NCBI RefSeq assembly: GCF_003664185.1
Contig: NZ_RCCS01000011.1
Location: 1 to 64,000 of the forward strand
From: Tenacibaculum discolor
GTDB lineage: Bacteria > Bacteroidota > Bacteroidia > Flavobacteriales > Flavobacteriaceae
DNA length: 64,000 nt
Direction: 5' to 3'
Notes under the pieces: generated by a model
The model's database searches: none
What the model was told of the DNA's origin: nothing
What the model saw: the letters and a program-made list of their open reading frames with translations, nothing else
Program-made: the position numbers and the translations under genes
In this document: piece by piece, positions 43,913-52,895 of the stretch
Layout: each line of letters opens with the position of its first letter
Numbering within the stretch: position 1 is the stretch's first letter

Positions 43913-45038
43913 ACGTTTTGTTCTTTTGAAAAAGAGCTGTCAAATGTACAATAGAAATACATAAAACTACTCCGAAATAGGCAATAAACAATAGCCACAT
44001 AATTGAGGTTGAAAATAACTCAGATAAAAATGCTGGAAAAACTAAAAAAAGTTCTGAAGTGAGTATAAAAAAGGTATAAAAAATCCAGACGGTTTTATGA
44101 ATACTCTGACCTAATTCTATCCAAATAAAAGGTAGGTACATTCCTAAAAAAAGGAGATGTAACCAAGCTATAAGCATAAACCTGTTAGATATTACCAAAT
44201 TTGAAAAATAAGGAATGCTACCGAAACAGTTTAAAATACCAACCAATAATAAAATGCCAAAAAACAATCGGTATTGTAGTTTTTGCTGTAAAAATGAACT
44301 TTTAAGTTTGAAAATTGTTATGATTAAAATTCCTGCACCAATGCCTCCTGCTATTTGAATAGCTAAATAGTTGAAGTTGTATTTTAATGAATGAGTATAT
44401 AATAATACTAGAGAGGTAATAATTAAGGTGATTTGATTTTTTGAAAGCTTAATTGTTGTTGTTTGAAAGAGTACTACAAGCATCCAAAGAAAGAATGAAC
44501 CAAAATACTGGAAGTGTAAATAAAAAAAGATAGCTTGTTGATACCAAGGAGAAGTTTGCATTTTCATAGCCATTAGCGGACCTAAAGCATAAGGACCAAT
44601 TGATGAAATAAAATGAAAAACAACTCCTGTTTTAATTAATGTTAAATCTGATTCTTTACCCTGCAAACGTTTCCATAATCGTAGTAGCAACCAATAGCTA
44701 ATCCATAAGTGTAGGGTAGAAAAAATAATGGTAACCAAAGCATATCCTTGAATGATAAAACCAACTAACAAGGTAGCTACACAAATTTGTAATGCAAGAT
44801 AGAGTCGGTAAGAAATTTTATCAATTCCATTAGTAAATCGTGTAAAAAGCAGTACAATTAAAGCATTGAAAATAAAACCCAATAACATAATATGAGAATG
44901 GGAGTGTAGCACAAACTTAAACGGAAAGTTGGTAATACTACCTGTAAATGCATACCGCAAAATCAATCCTATGATAGCTCCCAAAAAACCAAAGATTAGA
45001 GGGAAAGACCAAAGATGTTTTGCAGTAGCAGGTTTCAT
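43890..45038 (-). CDS. Unrecognised polytopic membrane protein in the biotin operon
   Basis: 382 residues with about eleven or twelve membrane segments. Several His lie in or near segments: H45, H47 and H49 in VLHSHSHIMLLGF, one in TLHLWISYW, one in FYLHFQYFGSFF and one in WLHLLFLGMYLPF. The HSHIMLLG phrase recalls the haem-ligand helices of haem-copper oxidase subunit I or NnrS-type proteins, but the length and the rest differ and I make no functional call. It lies between bioD (no gap) and bioA (23-base overlap), so it is cotranscribed with biotin synthesis genes. Confidence 0.75.
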   Translation of the reverse strand: MKPATAKHLWSFPLIFGFLGAIIGLILRYAFTGSITNFPFKFVLHSHSHIMLLGFIFNALIVLLFTRFTNGIDKISYRLYLALQICVATLLVGFIIQGYALVTIIFSTLHLWISYWLLLRLWKRLQGKESDLTLIKTGVVFHFISSIGPYALGPLMAMKMQTSPWYQQAIFFYLHFQYFGSFFLWMLVVLFQTTTIKLSKNQITLIITSLVLLYTHSLKYNFNYLAIQIAGGIGAGILIITIFKLKSSFLQQKLQYRLFFGILLLVGILNCFGSIPYFSNLVISNRFMLIAWLHLLFLGMYLPFIWIELGQSIHKTVWIFYTFFILTSELFLVFPAFLSELFSTSIMWLLFIAYFGVVLCISIVHLTALFQKNKTYELTRTR

Positions 45039-45650
45039 TTATAGCTTATCTTTAAATAGTTCAGCGTATTCTTTAATCACATTTTTATCAAAATAAGGTT
45101 CTTCTTCAATACGTCCAATTACAGGGACCTTAGTCATTTTTTTGATAATATCTTCGGTGGTTTTGTGTTCGCTTCCAGAAAAAACCAAAGCAACTTCAAA
45201 GCCTTTTTCTTTAAGTAAGTTAACAGTTAGTAAGGTGTGATTAATACTTCCTAAATAATGACGAGAAACCACGATAACTTTATAGTCTGGTTTTATAACA
45301 TCTAACAAGGTGTTTTTATCATTCAAAGGAACTAATAGTCCACCCGCACCTTCAATAACTAAATGATTTTTTGTTGAAGGTTCTTTTATGTTATCAATTT
45401 CAATGGTAATTCCGTCAATTTCTGCAGAAGCATGTGGACTCATTGGTGTTTTTAAAGCATATGAGTTTGGGTGAAAAACAGTTTTTGAATTTGAAATGAG
45501 TTTTTCAACTTTATGAGTGTCAGAATATTCTAAATCTCCCGACTGAATAGGTTTCCAATAATCAGCTTCTAGAGCTTCGGTTATGATGGCAGAAGCTACT
45601 GTTTTGCCTACTTCTGTTGAAATTCCTGTGATAAAATATTTTTTTTTCAT
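45039..45650 (-). CDS. bioD: Dethiobiotin synthetase
   Basis: 203 residues. An ATP-dependent enzyme closing the ureido ring of dethiobiotin. Visible: the P-loop FITGISTEVGKTVASAII (about 5-21), the DAPA-side YWKPIQSGD, the PMSPHASAE phrase and LVIEGAGGLLVPLN (Mg-binding Glu), with VVSRHYLGSINHTLLT. It overlaps the upstream DUF2007 gene by 4 bases and adjoins the downstream membrane-protein gene, part of a bioF-DUF2007-bioD-membrane protein-bioA operon. Confidence 0.95.
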   Translation of the reverse strand: MKKKYFITGISTEVGKTVASAIITEALEADYWKPIQSGDLEYSDTHKVEKLISNSKTVFHPNSYALKTPMSPHASAEIDGITIEIDNIKEPSTKNHLVIEGAGGLLVPLNDKNTLLDVIKPDYKVIVVSRHYLGSINHTLLTVNLLKEKGFEVALVFSGSEHKTTEDIIKKMTKVPVIGRIEEEPYFDKNVIKEYAELFKDKL

Positions 45651-46027
45651 TTGAAAATTGTTTTACAATCGTTGCAGATTAATTTTTTGCTTTCAAAAAA
45701 AGGAAAGAGCATAAAAAAGATATTTTTACGTTGTAAATCGGCAACTAATATTTTTGTTGAATTACATTTAGGACAATGAATGTTATTTCCGTTTTCATCC
45801 TTTGTGTACTCTCTTATTTCATTATAAATAGTAGCAGCTTTTTCTAAATCATTGTTGTGTACCAGTAATTTTACTCCACCAATAGCTTGACTAATCAATG
45901 GGTCAGAATCTATTGTTTTTTCATCCATTAACATAGTTCTAATATCTTCCGAATCTAATTTAGCCTTTGCTACTTGTGCTTCGGTTGAGTATTCGAAAAC
46001 TGCCAAAATGGTGTAATTATCTTGCAT
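45647..46027 (-). CDS. DUF2007 domain protein with C-terminal zinc ribbon
   Basis: 126 residues. The N-terminal part (YTILAVFEYSTEAQVAKAKL through AIGGVKLLVHNNDLEKAATI) matches the DUF2007 signal-transducing-like domain. The C-terminal part holds CPKCNST and CNDCKTIF, a four-Cys zinc ribbon. Role unknown. It is embedded between bioF and bioD on the same strand (9 bases to bioF, 4-base overlap with bioD). Such proteins are widespread in Bacteroidota and also found away from biotin genes, so its place here may be incidental. Confidence 0.85.
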   Translation of the reverse strand: MQDNYTILAVFEYSTEAQVAKAKLDSEDIRTMLMDEKTIDSDPLISQAIGGVKLLVHNNDLEKAATIYNEIREYTKDENGNNIHCPKCNSTKILVADLQRKNIFFMLFPFFESKKLICNDCKTIFK

Positions 46028-46036
46028 TTTAATTTT

Positions 46037-47161
46037 TTAAACAAAAGTAGCAAGCTTCTCTAAAACATCGGTAATTTCTTCTTTAGAATTATATGCGTGT
46101 AAACAAAAACGTAAACGTTCTTGATTTAAAGGAACGGTAGGCGATAAAATGGGTTTTACTTCAAAACCACTTTTTTGTAATTGTAAGGCAATGTTTTTAA
46201 CACGTTCATTTCCTGAAATAACGCAACAATGAATTGCTGAAGTACTCTCAATAAAGTTTAACTGTAATCTGTTTGATTCAGAAATGAAATGTTGAATGTT
46301 TTCTTGTAGTTTCTCTAGGGAGTTACTAAAAGCTAATTCTTCGTAAGCAATCTTTATGGTAGCTAAAGCATGAGGAGACAAGCCAGTAGTATAAATAAAG
46401 CTACGGGCAAAATTTACAAGATATTGTTGTAATTGTTCACTTCCTAAAATAGCTGCTCCATGACATCCTAAACCTTTTCCGAAAGTGATAATTCGAGCGA
46501 AAACGACATTCTCTAATTGTAGTTTTTGAATTAATCCAAAGCCAAAAACGCCTAAGGCATGAGCTTCATCAACAATTAAATGTACATTAACATGTGTATT
46601 AACTATCTGTGACATCGTTACTAAATCGGGAGAATCTCCGTCCATAGAAAAAACAGATTCGGTTACTACGTATATATCTGAGTCGTTATGTTGAACTCGT
46701 TTCAGCATCTCATCAAGATGAATTAGATCATTATGTTTGAACTTAAACGATTTCGCATTGGATAGTTGTATGCCGTCTCGTATGGATGCGTGAATAAACT
46801 CATCATATAAAATAATGTCACCGCGTTGAGGTACTGAAGCAAAAAAACCGATGTTGGCGTCGTAACCAGAATTAAAAACTAAAGCTTTTTCAGAATTATG
46901 AAGTTTTGCTAGTTGTTTTTCAACTTCAGTATAGAGTTTATGATTTCCTGAAAGTAGGCGAGAACCCGTTGCGCCATTAACTTTACTATTATTATCAACT
47001 AAAAATTGATGTGTTTTATTAAAAATAACTTCAGATTTAGCAAACCCTAAGTAATCGTTTGAAGAAAAATCGATAAACGAGTTTTCTTTACCAAGTTTTC
47101 TTAGAGAGTTTTGTGCTACTCGTTGTGAAATTTTTTGTTGTAGTTTCTCAGGAAATTGCAT
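46037..47161 (-). CDS. bioF: 8-amino-7-oxononanoate synthase
   Basis: 374 residues, PLP alpha-oxoamine synthase family. It condenses pimeloyl thioester with alanine. Visible: FIDFSSNDYLGFAKS, GATGSRLLSGNHKLYTEVEK (BioF-type, compare Kbl), LVFNSGYDANIGFFAS, VVTESVFSMDGDSPDL, LIVDEAHALGVFG and the Schiff-base Lys in TFGKGLGCHGAAILG (about 229). Placed at the start of a leftward biotin operon. Distinguished from Kbl (22187-23380) by length, context and the GSRLLSGN phrase. Confidence 0.93.
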   Translation of the reverse strand: MQFPEKLQQKISQRVAQNSLRKLGKENSFIDFSSNDYLGFAKSEVIFNKTHQFLVDNNSKVNGATGSRLLSGNHKLYTEVEKQLAKLHNSEKALVFNSGYDANIGFFASVPQRGDIILYDEFIHASIRDGIQLSNAKSFKFKHNDLIHLDEMLKRVQHNDSDIYVVTESVFSMDGDSPDLVTMSQIVNTHVNVHLIVDEAHALGVFGFGLIQKLQLENVVFARIITFGKGLGCHGAAILGSEQLQQYLVNFARSFIYTTGLSPHALATIKIAYEELAFSNSLEKLQENIQHFISESNRLQLNFIESTSAIHCCVISGNERVKNIALQLQKSGFEVKPILSPTVPLNQERLRFCLHAYNSKEEITDVLEKLATFV

Positions 47162-47390
47162 AGTGTAAAAATAAAGAAGCCTTTTTTAATATTGTATTTA
47201 TTTAGCTAGAAAAGTTTTGTGTTTAAAATGTTTACTTTTAATAGTCTCACTATCTTATTTACTTGTTTTTAAATAAAAATTAAATGTTAAAGTTATTTTT
47301 TAACTAAAAGTCTCACTTGAATAAAGTTAAATTTATCAACATTACTAGTTTAAAGTTTTTTTATTTGTTTTTAAACAGATCTTATAATTT
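47162..47390 (+). promoter_or_regulatory. Divergent intergenic region with two AGTCTCACT motifs
   Basis: 229 AT-rich bases between bioF and the symporter gene. AGTCTCACT occurs at 47243-47251 and 47309-47317, and TTGTTTTTAAA at 47263-47273 and 47365-47375. Related copies (AGTCACACT 52804-52812, TTGTTTTTAAA 52822-52832) lie before the TonB receptor gene of the same locus. Confidence 0.4.
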
Positions 47391-48899
47391 ATGATAGCAT
47401 CAGAAAGGTTAGTGACTTACATGTATGTTTTGTTGGCGGTGTATGCTGCTGTAATTTTATATTTTGTAATAAGAGGAGCACGAAAAAACACGAACATAAA
47501 AGATTATGCTGTTGGTAATTTAGGATTTCCATCTTGGGTTGTAGGGTTGTCATTAGCGGCTTCTATGACGAGTGCTGCCACCTTTATTATCAATCCTGGG
47601 TTTATTGCATTATATGGTATTTCAGGAGTAATTTCTTTTGCAATCGTTCTGCCAATAGCAGCATTTATTTCGTTAATTGTTTTTACAAAAGGATTTGCAA
47701 AGTATGGTAGTACGGTAAAAGCAACTACCATGGCTCAATGGATAGGAAAGCGGTATGATAGTAAAAGTTATGCTTTTTTCTTCGGAATTATAGCGCTGTT
47801 GTTAATTACGTTTATTGTGTTGATTAATGTAGGGCTTACACAAGTTATTTCAAAAGCTTTAAATACTGATCCTTTTTATGTGTTAATGGCAATCACAATA
47901 TTTGTTTTTGGGTATATGATGTTTGGAGGAGCCAACTCTATGGTATATACGAATACAATTCAGGCTATTATTATGTTTATAGTAGCTCTGATTTTAATAG
48001 GTTCGGGATATCATTTTTTTGATGAAGGAATAGGAGGGTTTATGGATAAATTATCTAGTATAGATCCAAACCTAACCAAAACAGCCAACCCAAAGAGTTT
48101 CCTATTTCGTGATTATTTTGAAATTATAGTAGCACAAATAATTATTGGAGTAGCAATTGTTTGTCAGCCTCATATCATAACTAAATCACTTTTACTTAAA
48201 GATGCTTCAAAAGTTAATAAATACTTATTTAGTGGAATTGTTTTTATGGTTGTATTTTTTTTAGTAGTAATTGTAGGTCTATATGCGAGAATTAGTTTCC
48301 CTGATTTAACTGTTGATGGGAGGCCAATAAAAATGGATGAAATTATACCAACGTATGTTGTGAGTAAGTTTTCTGTTGGAGTAGGTTTAATTATAGTTGT
48401 GGGACTTATTTCTGCAGGACTTTCTACTTTGGAGAGTCTAATACAATCGTTGTCAATAACAATTACATCAGATATACTAAAACCAATATTTAAAGATCAA
48501 ATTAGCAACAATACAATAACAATAAACAAGATTGTAATTATTCTCTTAGGAGTTGTAAGTTTTTTATTGAGTTGGCAGCAAATTAAAAGTCCAGATGTAA
48601 GTGTAGCTATTTTTGCCCAAAATGGAGTGTACGCTTATTTTGCAGCAGCCTTTGTACCTGTTTTGTTTGGGACTTTTTTGAAAGACGTGTCAACAAGATC
48701 TGTCTTTATAGCAAGTATAACTGCTATTGTGGTACATTTTGGTATTTACTATGGAAGAATCACTCCTTACATGCAAGAACCAGTGAATAATCCAGGGGTA
48801 TCTGCAGCTTTTGGCATAGTAGCATCACTTATTGTTGGTTTTATTTTTTATAAATTGGATTTGAAAAAAACTCTTAAATATGTTAAACTGGATAGCTAA
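47391..48899 (+). CDS. Sodium:solute symporter (SSS family)
   Basis: 502 residues, about 13 membrane segments, inner membrane. Family features: the N-terminal NIKDYAVGNLGFPSWVVGLS, AASMTSAATFIINPGFIALY (sodium-site region of TM1/2), KATTMAQWIGKRYDSKSYAF and LISAGLSTLESLIQSLSITI (the SSS signature). It imports a solute with sodium. The substrate cannot be read directly; because the next genes encode an acyl-CoA synthetase, hydrolases and 3-hydroxybutyrate dehydrogenase, a short organic acid such as 3-hydroxybutyrate is a fair guess. Start of a same-strand run; its end overlaps the synthetase gene by 20 bases. Confidence 0.92.
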   Translation: MIASERLVTYMYVLLAVYAAVILYFVIRGARKNTNIKDYAVGNLGFPSWVVGLSLAASMTSAATFIINPGFIALYGISGVISFAIVLPIAAFISLIVFTKGFAKYGSTVKATTMAQWIGKRYDSKSYAFFFGIIALLLITFIVLINVGLTQVISKALNTDPFYVLMAITIFVFGYMMFGGANSMVYTNTIQAIIMFIVALILIGSGYHFFDEGIGGFMDKLSSIDPNLTKTANPKSFLFRDYFEIIVAQIIIGVAIVCQPHIITKSLLLKDASKVNKYLFSGIVFMVVFFLVVIVGLYARISFPDLTVDGRPIKMDEIIPTYVVSKFSVGVGLIIVVGLISAGLSTLESLIQSLSITITSDILKPIFKDQISNNTITINKIVIILLGVVSFLLSWQQIKSPDVSVAIFAQNGVYAYFAAAFVPVLFGTFLKDVSTRSVFIASITAIVVHFGIYYGRITPYMQEPVNNPGVSAAFGIVASLIVGFIFYKLDLKKTLKYVKLDS

Positions 48900-50376
48900 A
48901 TGGGCAGATTATACACCTAACAAGATAGCGCTGACATCGTATGACACTAATGAAAGTTATACATATAGTAGCTTAGATACATATGCAGATAAGTTAGTTG
49001 TCAAGTTTACAAAAATGGGGTTAGAAGAAGGAGATAGAGTTGCTGTTTTAGCAGAGCATGGTTTAGCATTTATTGTGCTTTTTGTTGCTTGTCAACGAAT
49101 GGGAGTTGTCTTAGTGCCTTTAAATTACCGCCTTTCCATAAACGAACTTCAAAGATTAGTGTCTGACTGTACTCCAAGTCTATTTATATATAGTAAGAGT
49201 TTTACAGATAAGTTTGAAGGGGTGGAGTTAGGTAAAACTTCTACTCTTTTAATGAATGATGTAAAATATTTTTATCAGAGTGAAGCAATAAAAATTTTAA
49301 AAAGAGAATATAAAATTAAAGAAGATAGCCCACTCTTTATATTTTACACGTCAGGAACAACAGGAGATCCTAAAGGTGTTGTGTATACTAATAAAATGTT
49401 GTTTTGGAATAGCTTGAATACCTCCATGCAATTAGGAATTACTTTTAGAGATTCTACACTAAACACATTACCACCTTACCATACTTCAGGGTGGAATGTT
49501 TTTGTAACACCGCTGTTGCACAAAGGAGGACATATAGGAATGTTAGAAAAGTTTGATGCAGAAAAGGTGTTGTGTTTGTTAGAGTTGAATAAAATGAGTC
49601 TATTTTTAGCGCTTCCCACTATGTTGTTAATGATGCAAAAAACAGCTGTTTTTAAAAAAGTTGGACTTCAAGAACTAAGATATATTATTTCAGGAGGAGA
49701 AAAAGTACCACCTGAATTAGTGTCATATTGGAAGCAAAAAAAGAATATTTACATTCGACCAGGATATGGTTTAACTGAAGCTGGTCCTAGTATTACCTCA
49801 TTGCATCATAAAATGGCTGCATTAAAACCTAATTCTATCGGAAAACCTAATTTTTACCTAGATACAAAAATTGTTGATGAGAAAGGAAAAGAAGTAGGGG
49901 TAAACGAAGTTGGAGAATTGTGTATTCGAGGTGATATTGTAACCCCAGGTTATTGGAATAACTCAGTGAAAACAAGTAATAATATTAAAAAAGGATGGTT
50001 GTTTACAGGAGATTATGTTTATAAGGATGAAGACGGATATTTGTATGTAAAGGGCAGAAAAAATGATATGTATATATCGGGTGGAGAAAATATTTACCCG
50101 CAAGAAATAGAAACGCACTTAGAGTCTTTAAATGAGGTAAAAAAAGCAGTAGTTCTAAGTGTTAAAGATAAAAAATGGGGCGAAACAGGAATTACTTTTG
50201 TTACTGTTATAAATAAAAATATTACAGTAGAAAAAGTGAGATTTCAACTAAAAAAAACATTAGCATCTTATAAGCACCCAAAGTATATTTTCTTTTTAGA
50301 TGAGATACCTTTAACCAGTGTGGGGAAAGTTTCAAGAAAAGACTTGTTACGCTATTATAATTCAATAAAAATATAA
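48880..50376 (+). CDS. Class I adenylate-forming acyl-CoA synthetase
   Basis: 498 residues, cytoplasmic. A3/P-loop motif FYTSGTTGDPKGVVYTN (about 157-173), A5 GYGLTEAGPS, A7-A8 GWLFTGDYVYKDEDGYLYVKG and GRKNDMYISGGENIYPQEIE, and the catalytic Lys of A10 in TSVGKVSRKDLL. It activates a carboxylic acid to its CoA thioester through an acyl-adenylate. The length fits medium- or short-chain acyl-CoA synthetases and not the 650-residue acetoacetyl-CoA synthetase, so activation of acetoacetate or 3-hydroxybutyrate is only inferred from the neighbours. Overlaps the symporter gene; 3 bases before the next gene. Confidence 0.92.
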   Translation: MLNWIAKWADYTPNKIALTSYDTNESYTYSSLDTYADKLVVKFTKMGLEEGDRVAVLAEHGLAFIVLFVACQRMGVVLVPLNYRLSINELQRLVSDCTPSLFIYSKSFTDKFEGVELGKTSTLLMNDVKYFYQSEAIKILKREYKIKEDSPLFIFYTSGTTGDPKGVVYTNKMLFWNSLNTSMQLGITFRDSTLNTLPPYHTSGWNVFVTPLLHKGGHIGMLEKFDAEKVLCLLELNKMSLFLALPTMLLMMQKTAVFKKVGLQELRYIISGGEKVPPELVSYWKQKKNIYIRPGYGLTEAGPSITSLHHKMAALKPNSIGKPNFYLDTKIVDEKGKEVGVNEVGELCIRGDIVTPGYWNNSVKTSNNIKKGWLFTGDYVYKDEDGYLYVKGRKNDMYISGGENIYPQEIETHLESLNEVKKAVVLSVKDKKWGETGITFVTVINKNITVEKVRFQLKKTLASYKHPKYIFFLDEIPLTSVGKVSRKDLLRYYNSIKI

Positions 50377-50379
50377 AAA

Positions 50380-51324
50380 ATGAAACAGTTAGGTTTAGTA
50401 CTAATTTTCATATTAACAAGTACTATAGTGCTTGCACAAAACCCAAAAAAATCAATGAAAAAGCTTCTTTCAGCATATGAATTTAAAACTCGATGCGTAA
50501 AAGTTGATGATATAGAAATGACTTATCTTAAAGAAGGTAAGGGAGACAAAACCTTACTTTTTTTACATGGTTTAAGTAGTAATGCTGATGCTTGGTTTAA
50601 AAATATAGAAGCTCTTAAAGAAACGTACACCTGTATTGCAGTCGATTTACCTGGGCATGGAAAATCTTCAAAACCTCAAGGTATTTACACTCCTACGTTT
50701 TTTGCAGATATAATATATAAGTTTATAAAAAAGAAAAGGCTTAAAAATATAATTTTAGTTGGGCATTCTATGGGAGGACAAGCAAGTATGAAGTTAGTAT
50801 TGAAGCATTCAGAGGTTATTGAAAAGCTGGTGTTAATAGCTCCAGCAGGATTAGAGCAGTTTTCAGAAGCACAAGGAAATATTCTTAAAAGTGTTTATAC
50901 AGCTGAAGTGATTAAAAACACGACAGATGATCAGATAACGAAAAATTATGCACTAAACTTTTATGAGCAACCAAAAGAGGTTTCAAAAATGATTGAAGAT
51001 CGTATTCGAATTAAACAAGCGTCAGACTTTAATGCACATTGTGAAGTAATTGTAAAAAGCGTGTACGGAATGTTAGATGATCCTGTACATAAAGATTTGG
51101 AGAAAATATCTCAAAAAACTTTAGTTGTTTTTGGAAATAAAGATATGTTAATTCCAAATAGATATTTACATCCGAAATTAACTATTCAAGATGTAGGAAA
51201 TATAGCTGTTGATAAAATTAAAAACGTTACCGTTAAGTATGTAGAAAATTGTGGGCACTTTGCTCAGTTTGAAAAGCCTGAAAAAGTTAACTTGCTCATA
51301 CAGGAATTTGTAGAAAGTGATTAA
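50380..51324 (+). CDS. Exported alpha/beta hydrolase
   Basis: 314 residues. A signal peptide (MKQLGLVLIFILTSTIVLAQNP) precedes a complete alpha/beta-hydrolase fold: FLHGLSSNADAWFKNIEAL (oxyanion), VDLPGHGKSSKPQGIY, nucleophile elbow GHSMGGQASMKL (Ser about 132), Asp in VVFGNKDMLIP and His in NCGHFAQFEKPEKV. A periplasmic esterase or lactonase is expected; the acyl substrate is unknown. In this locus it could cut an imported ester. Its stop overlaps the next start by one base (TAATG). Confidence 0.9.
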   Translation: MKQLGLVLIFILTSTIVLAQNPKKSMKKLLSAYEFKTRCVKVDDIEMTYLKEGKGDKTLLFLHGLSSNADAWFKNIEALKETYTCIAVDLPGHGKSSKPQGIYTPTFFADIIYKFIKKKRLKNIILVGHSMGGQASMKLVLKHSEVIEKLVLIAPAGLEQFSEAQGNILKSVYTAEVIKNTTDDQITKNYALNFYEQPKEVSKMIEDRIRIKQASDFNAHCEVIVKSVYGMLDDPVHKDLEKISQKTLVVFGNKDMLIPNRYLHPKLTIQDVGNIAVDKIKNVTVKYVENCGHFAQFEKPEKVNLLIQEFVESD

Positions 51325-52742
51325 TGAAAACAAAACTTAAGAAATTTACTGAATTTAGTAAAACAATTTTGCCGAATGAGGCGAAATATCTTCAAACAGC
51401 TTATCAATTTAAAGGCAAAGAAAAACAAGAAATAAGTAATCTGATAGTTAAAAATGCACTATCTAAAAATAAGACTATAGCCTTTGATACTTCTATTGAT
51501 AAACGTAAGTATTCATATATAAAAAATTGGACACAGAAAAAGTTAGCAAGCATAGATGTTGATGTGACAATAGATTGGTTAATGTCTTTAAAAAAGAAAA
51601 TTTTAACCGATGCAATTACATCTCAAGAAGAAAAAGAATTCCTTCAATATATAGTAACATATAAAACAATAGAGTATAATTTTCAAAGCTTATACACATT
51701 AGCTAAGGAGTATAAATCTTACCTCTTAGTTCGAATGCGTTATAAAGACCATAAAATTGTGGCAAACTTCTTAAAAGAATACGAAACAAATTATAAAACC
51801 TCAAAAGAAATACATGAAAAACTGTATGAAGCAACTACAGATATTACCAATCAGTATACACTAAATAATATTGAAACAAAGCATTTAGAAAAATGGCTTT
51901 TACAGGTGTTTAAAGATGAGTCTATTGATGGTAAAAATCGTTATCAAGCCTTTGTTTTACTAGCTTTTATGTATACAAATTACAACGAGAATGATAAGTT
52001 AAAGTTGCTCTTTGATCAAATTGATGGGTACTTCAGTCAGGGTAAAATGTATTCCAGACGTTTACTTTCTAATTATTACGCTAGCAGGGTTTTGTTACAT
52101 TCTAAACAAAATGAGTTTAAAGAAGCAGAGTTTTATGGATACCTATCAATTCGACAGAATAATAATGATACACTTATGTATTTGAATAACTTGGTTGCTA
52201 TCTTACTAAGAAATAATAATCTAGAAGAAGCTTTCGATTTACTTCATAAGTATGAGAGTTTGTATAAAGAAATACATAACTATCATCAAAAAATAGGGTA
52301 CTGTTCTTATAAAGTACGTGTACTTTCGGAACTTCATAAGTATAAACAAGCAGAAGCTACTGCAAGAACATTTTTAAGAAAACATAAAAATGAAGTATTA
52401 AAACATCGTTGGCATCACTTTTTTACGTCTTATATAAATGTATTAGTCACAGAAGAAAAATACGAAGAAGTATTAAAATTAGCTTCAAAATTTAACTTGA
52501 TAGAAAAAGAGAAAGAACGTCAAAAGAAAAATAATTACGTTCCTAATATATCATGGAGTATTTCACTATCAAGATATATGGAAGGAAAGATAAACTCGAG
52601 TCGTTTGCTAGAGGAAATAAAAAAGCCTTTAGAAAATATTCAACCTACAATCAACCAAAAACAACTAATGTTTAAGGTGATAAATAAGCTCTCAGATAAT
52701 TTACCTGAAGCATTTTTTAAACTAAAGTCACATATTGAATAA
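51324..52742 (+). CDS. Unrecognised 472-residue helical, TPR-like protein
   Basis: No signal peptide or membrane segment. It is rich in Lys, Glu, Tyr and Leu and looks wholly helical. From about residue 200 to 440 there are helix pairs of TPR-like size, for example RYQAFVLLAFMYTNYNENDK, EAEFYGYLSIRQNNNDTLMY, NLEEAFDLLHKYESLYKEIH and YKQAEATARTFLRKHKNEVL. The N-terminal 190 residues are different and also unknown, with KRKYSYIKNWTQKKL and IVTYKTIEYNFQSLYTLAKE. I assign no function. It is translationally coupled to the exported hydrolase and followed, after 153 bases with a new promoter region, by a TonB receptor. It might be a regulator or scaffold. Confidence 0.75.
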   Translation: MKTKLKKFTEFSKTILPNEAKYLQTAYQFKGKEKQEISNLIVKNALSKNKTIAFDTSIDKRKYSYIKNWTQKKLASIDVDVTIDWLMSLKKKILTDAITSQEEKEFLQYIVTYKTIEYNFQSLYTLAKEYKSYLLVRMRYKDHKIVANFLKEYETNYKTSKEIHEKLYEATTDITNQYTLNNIETKHLEKWLLQVFKDESIDGKNRYQAFVLLAFMYTNYNENDKLKLLFDQIDGYFSQGKMYSRRLLSNYYASRVLLHSKQNEFKEAEFYGYLSIRQNNNDTLMYLNNLVAILLRNNNLEEAFDLLHKYESLYKEIHNYHQKIGYCSYKVRVLSELHKYKQAEATARTFLRKHKNEVLKHRWHHFFTSYINVLVTEEKYEEVLKLASKFNLIEKEKERQKKNNYVPNISWSISLSRYMEGKINSSRLLEEIKKPLENIQPTINQKQLMFKVINKLSDNLPEAFFKLKSHIE

Positions 52743-52895
52743 ATCTCTTTTAAAAAAGGAGGTTTTATTTGTTTTCGAAACAAAAAACTTTAGTAAAGTA
52801 AAAAGTCACACTTTGTAGTTTTTGTTTTTAAAATAGTTTATTCTTTATTTACCAATAGATTGCGATAGAAACAAACTTAATAACAATCTAAACTT

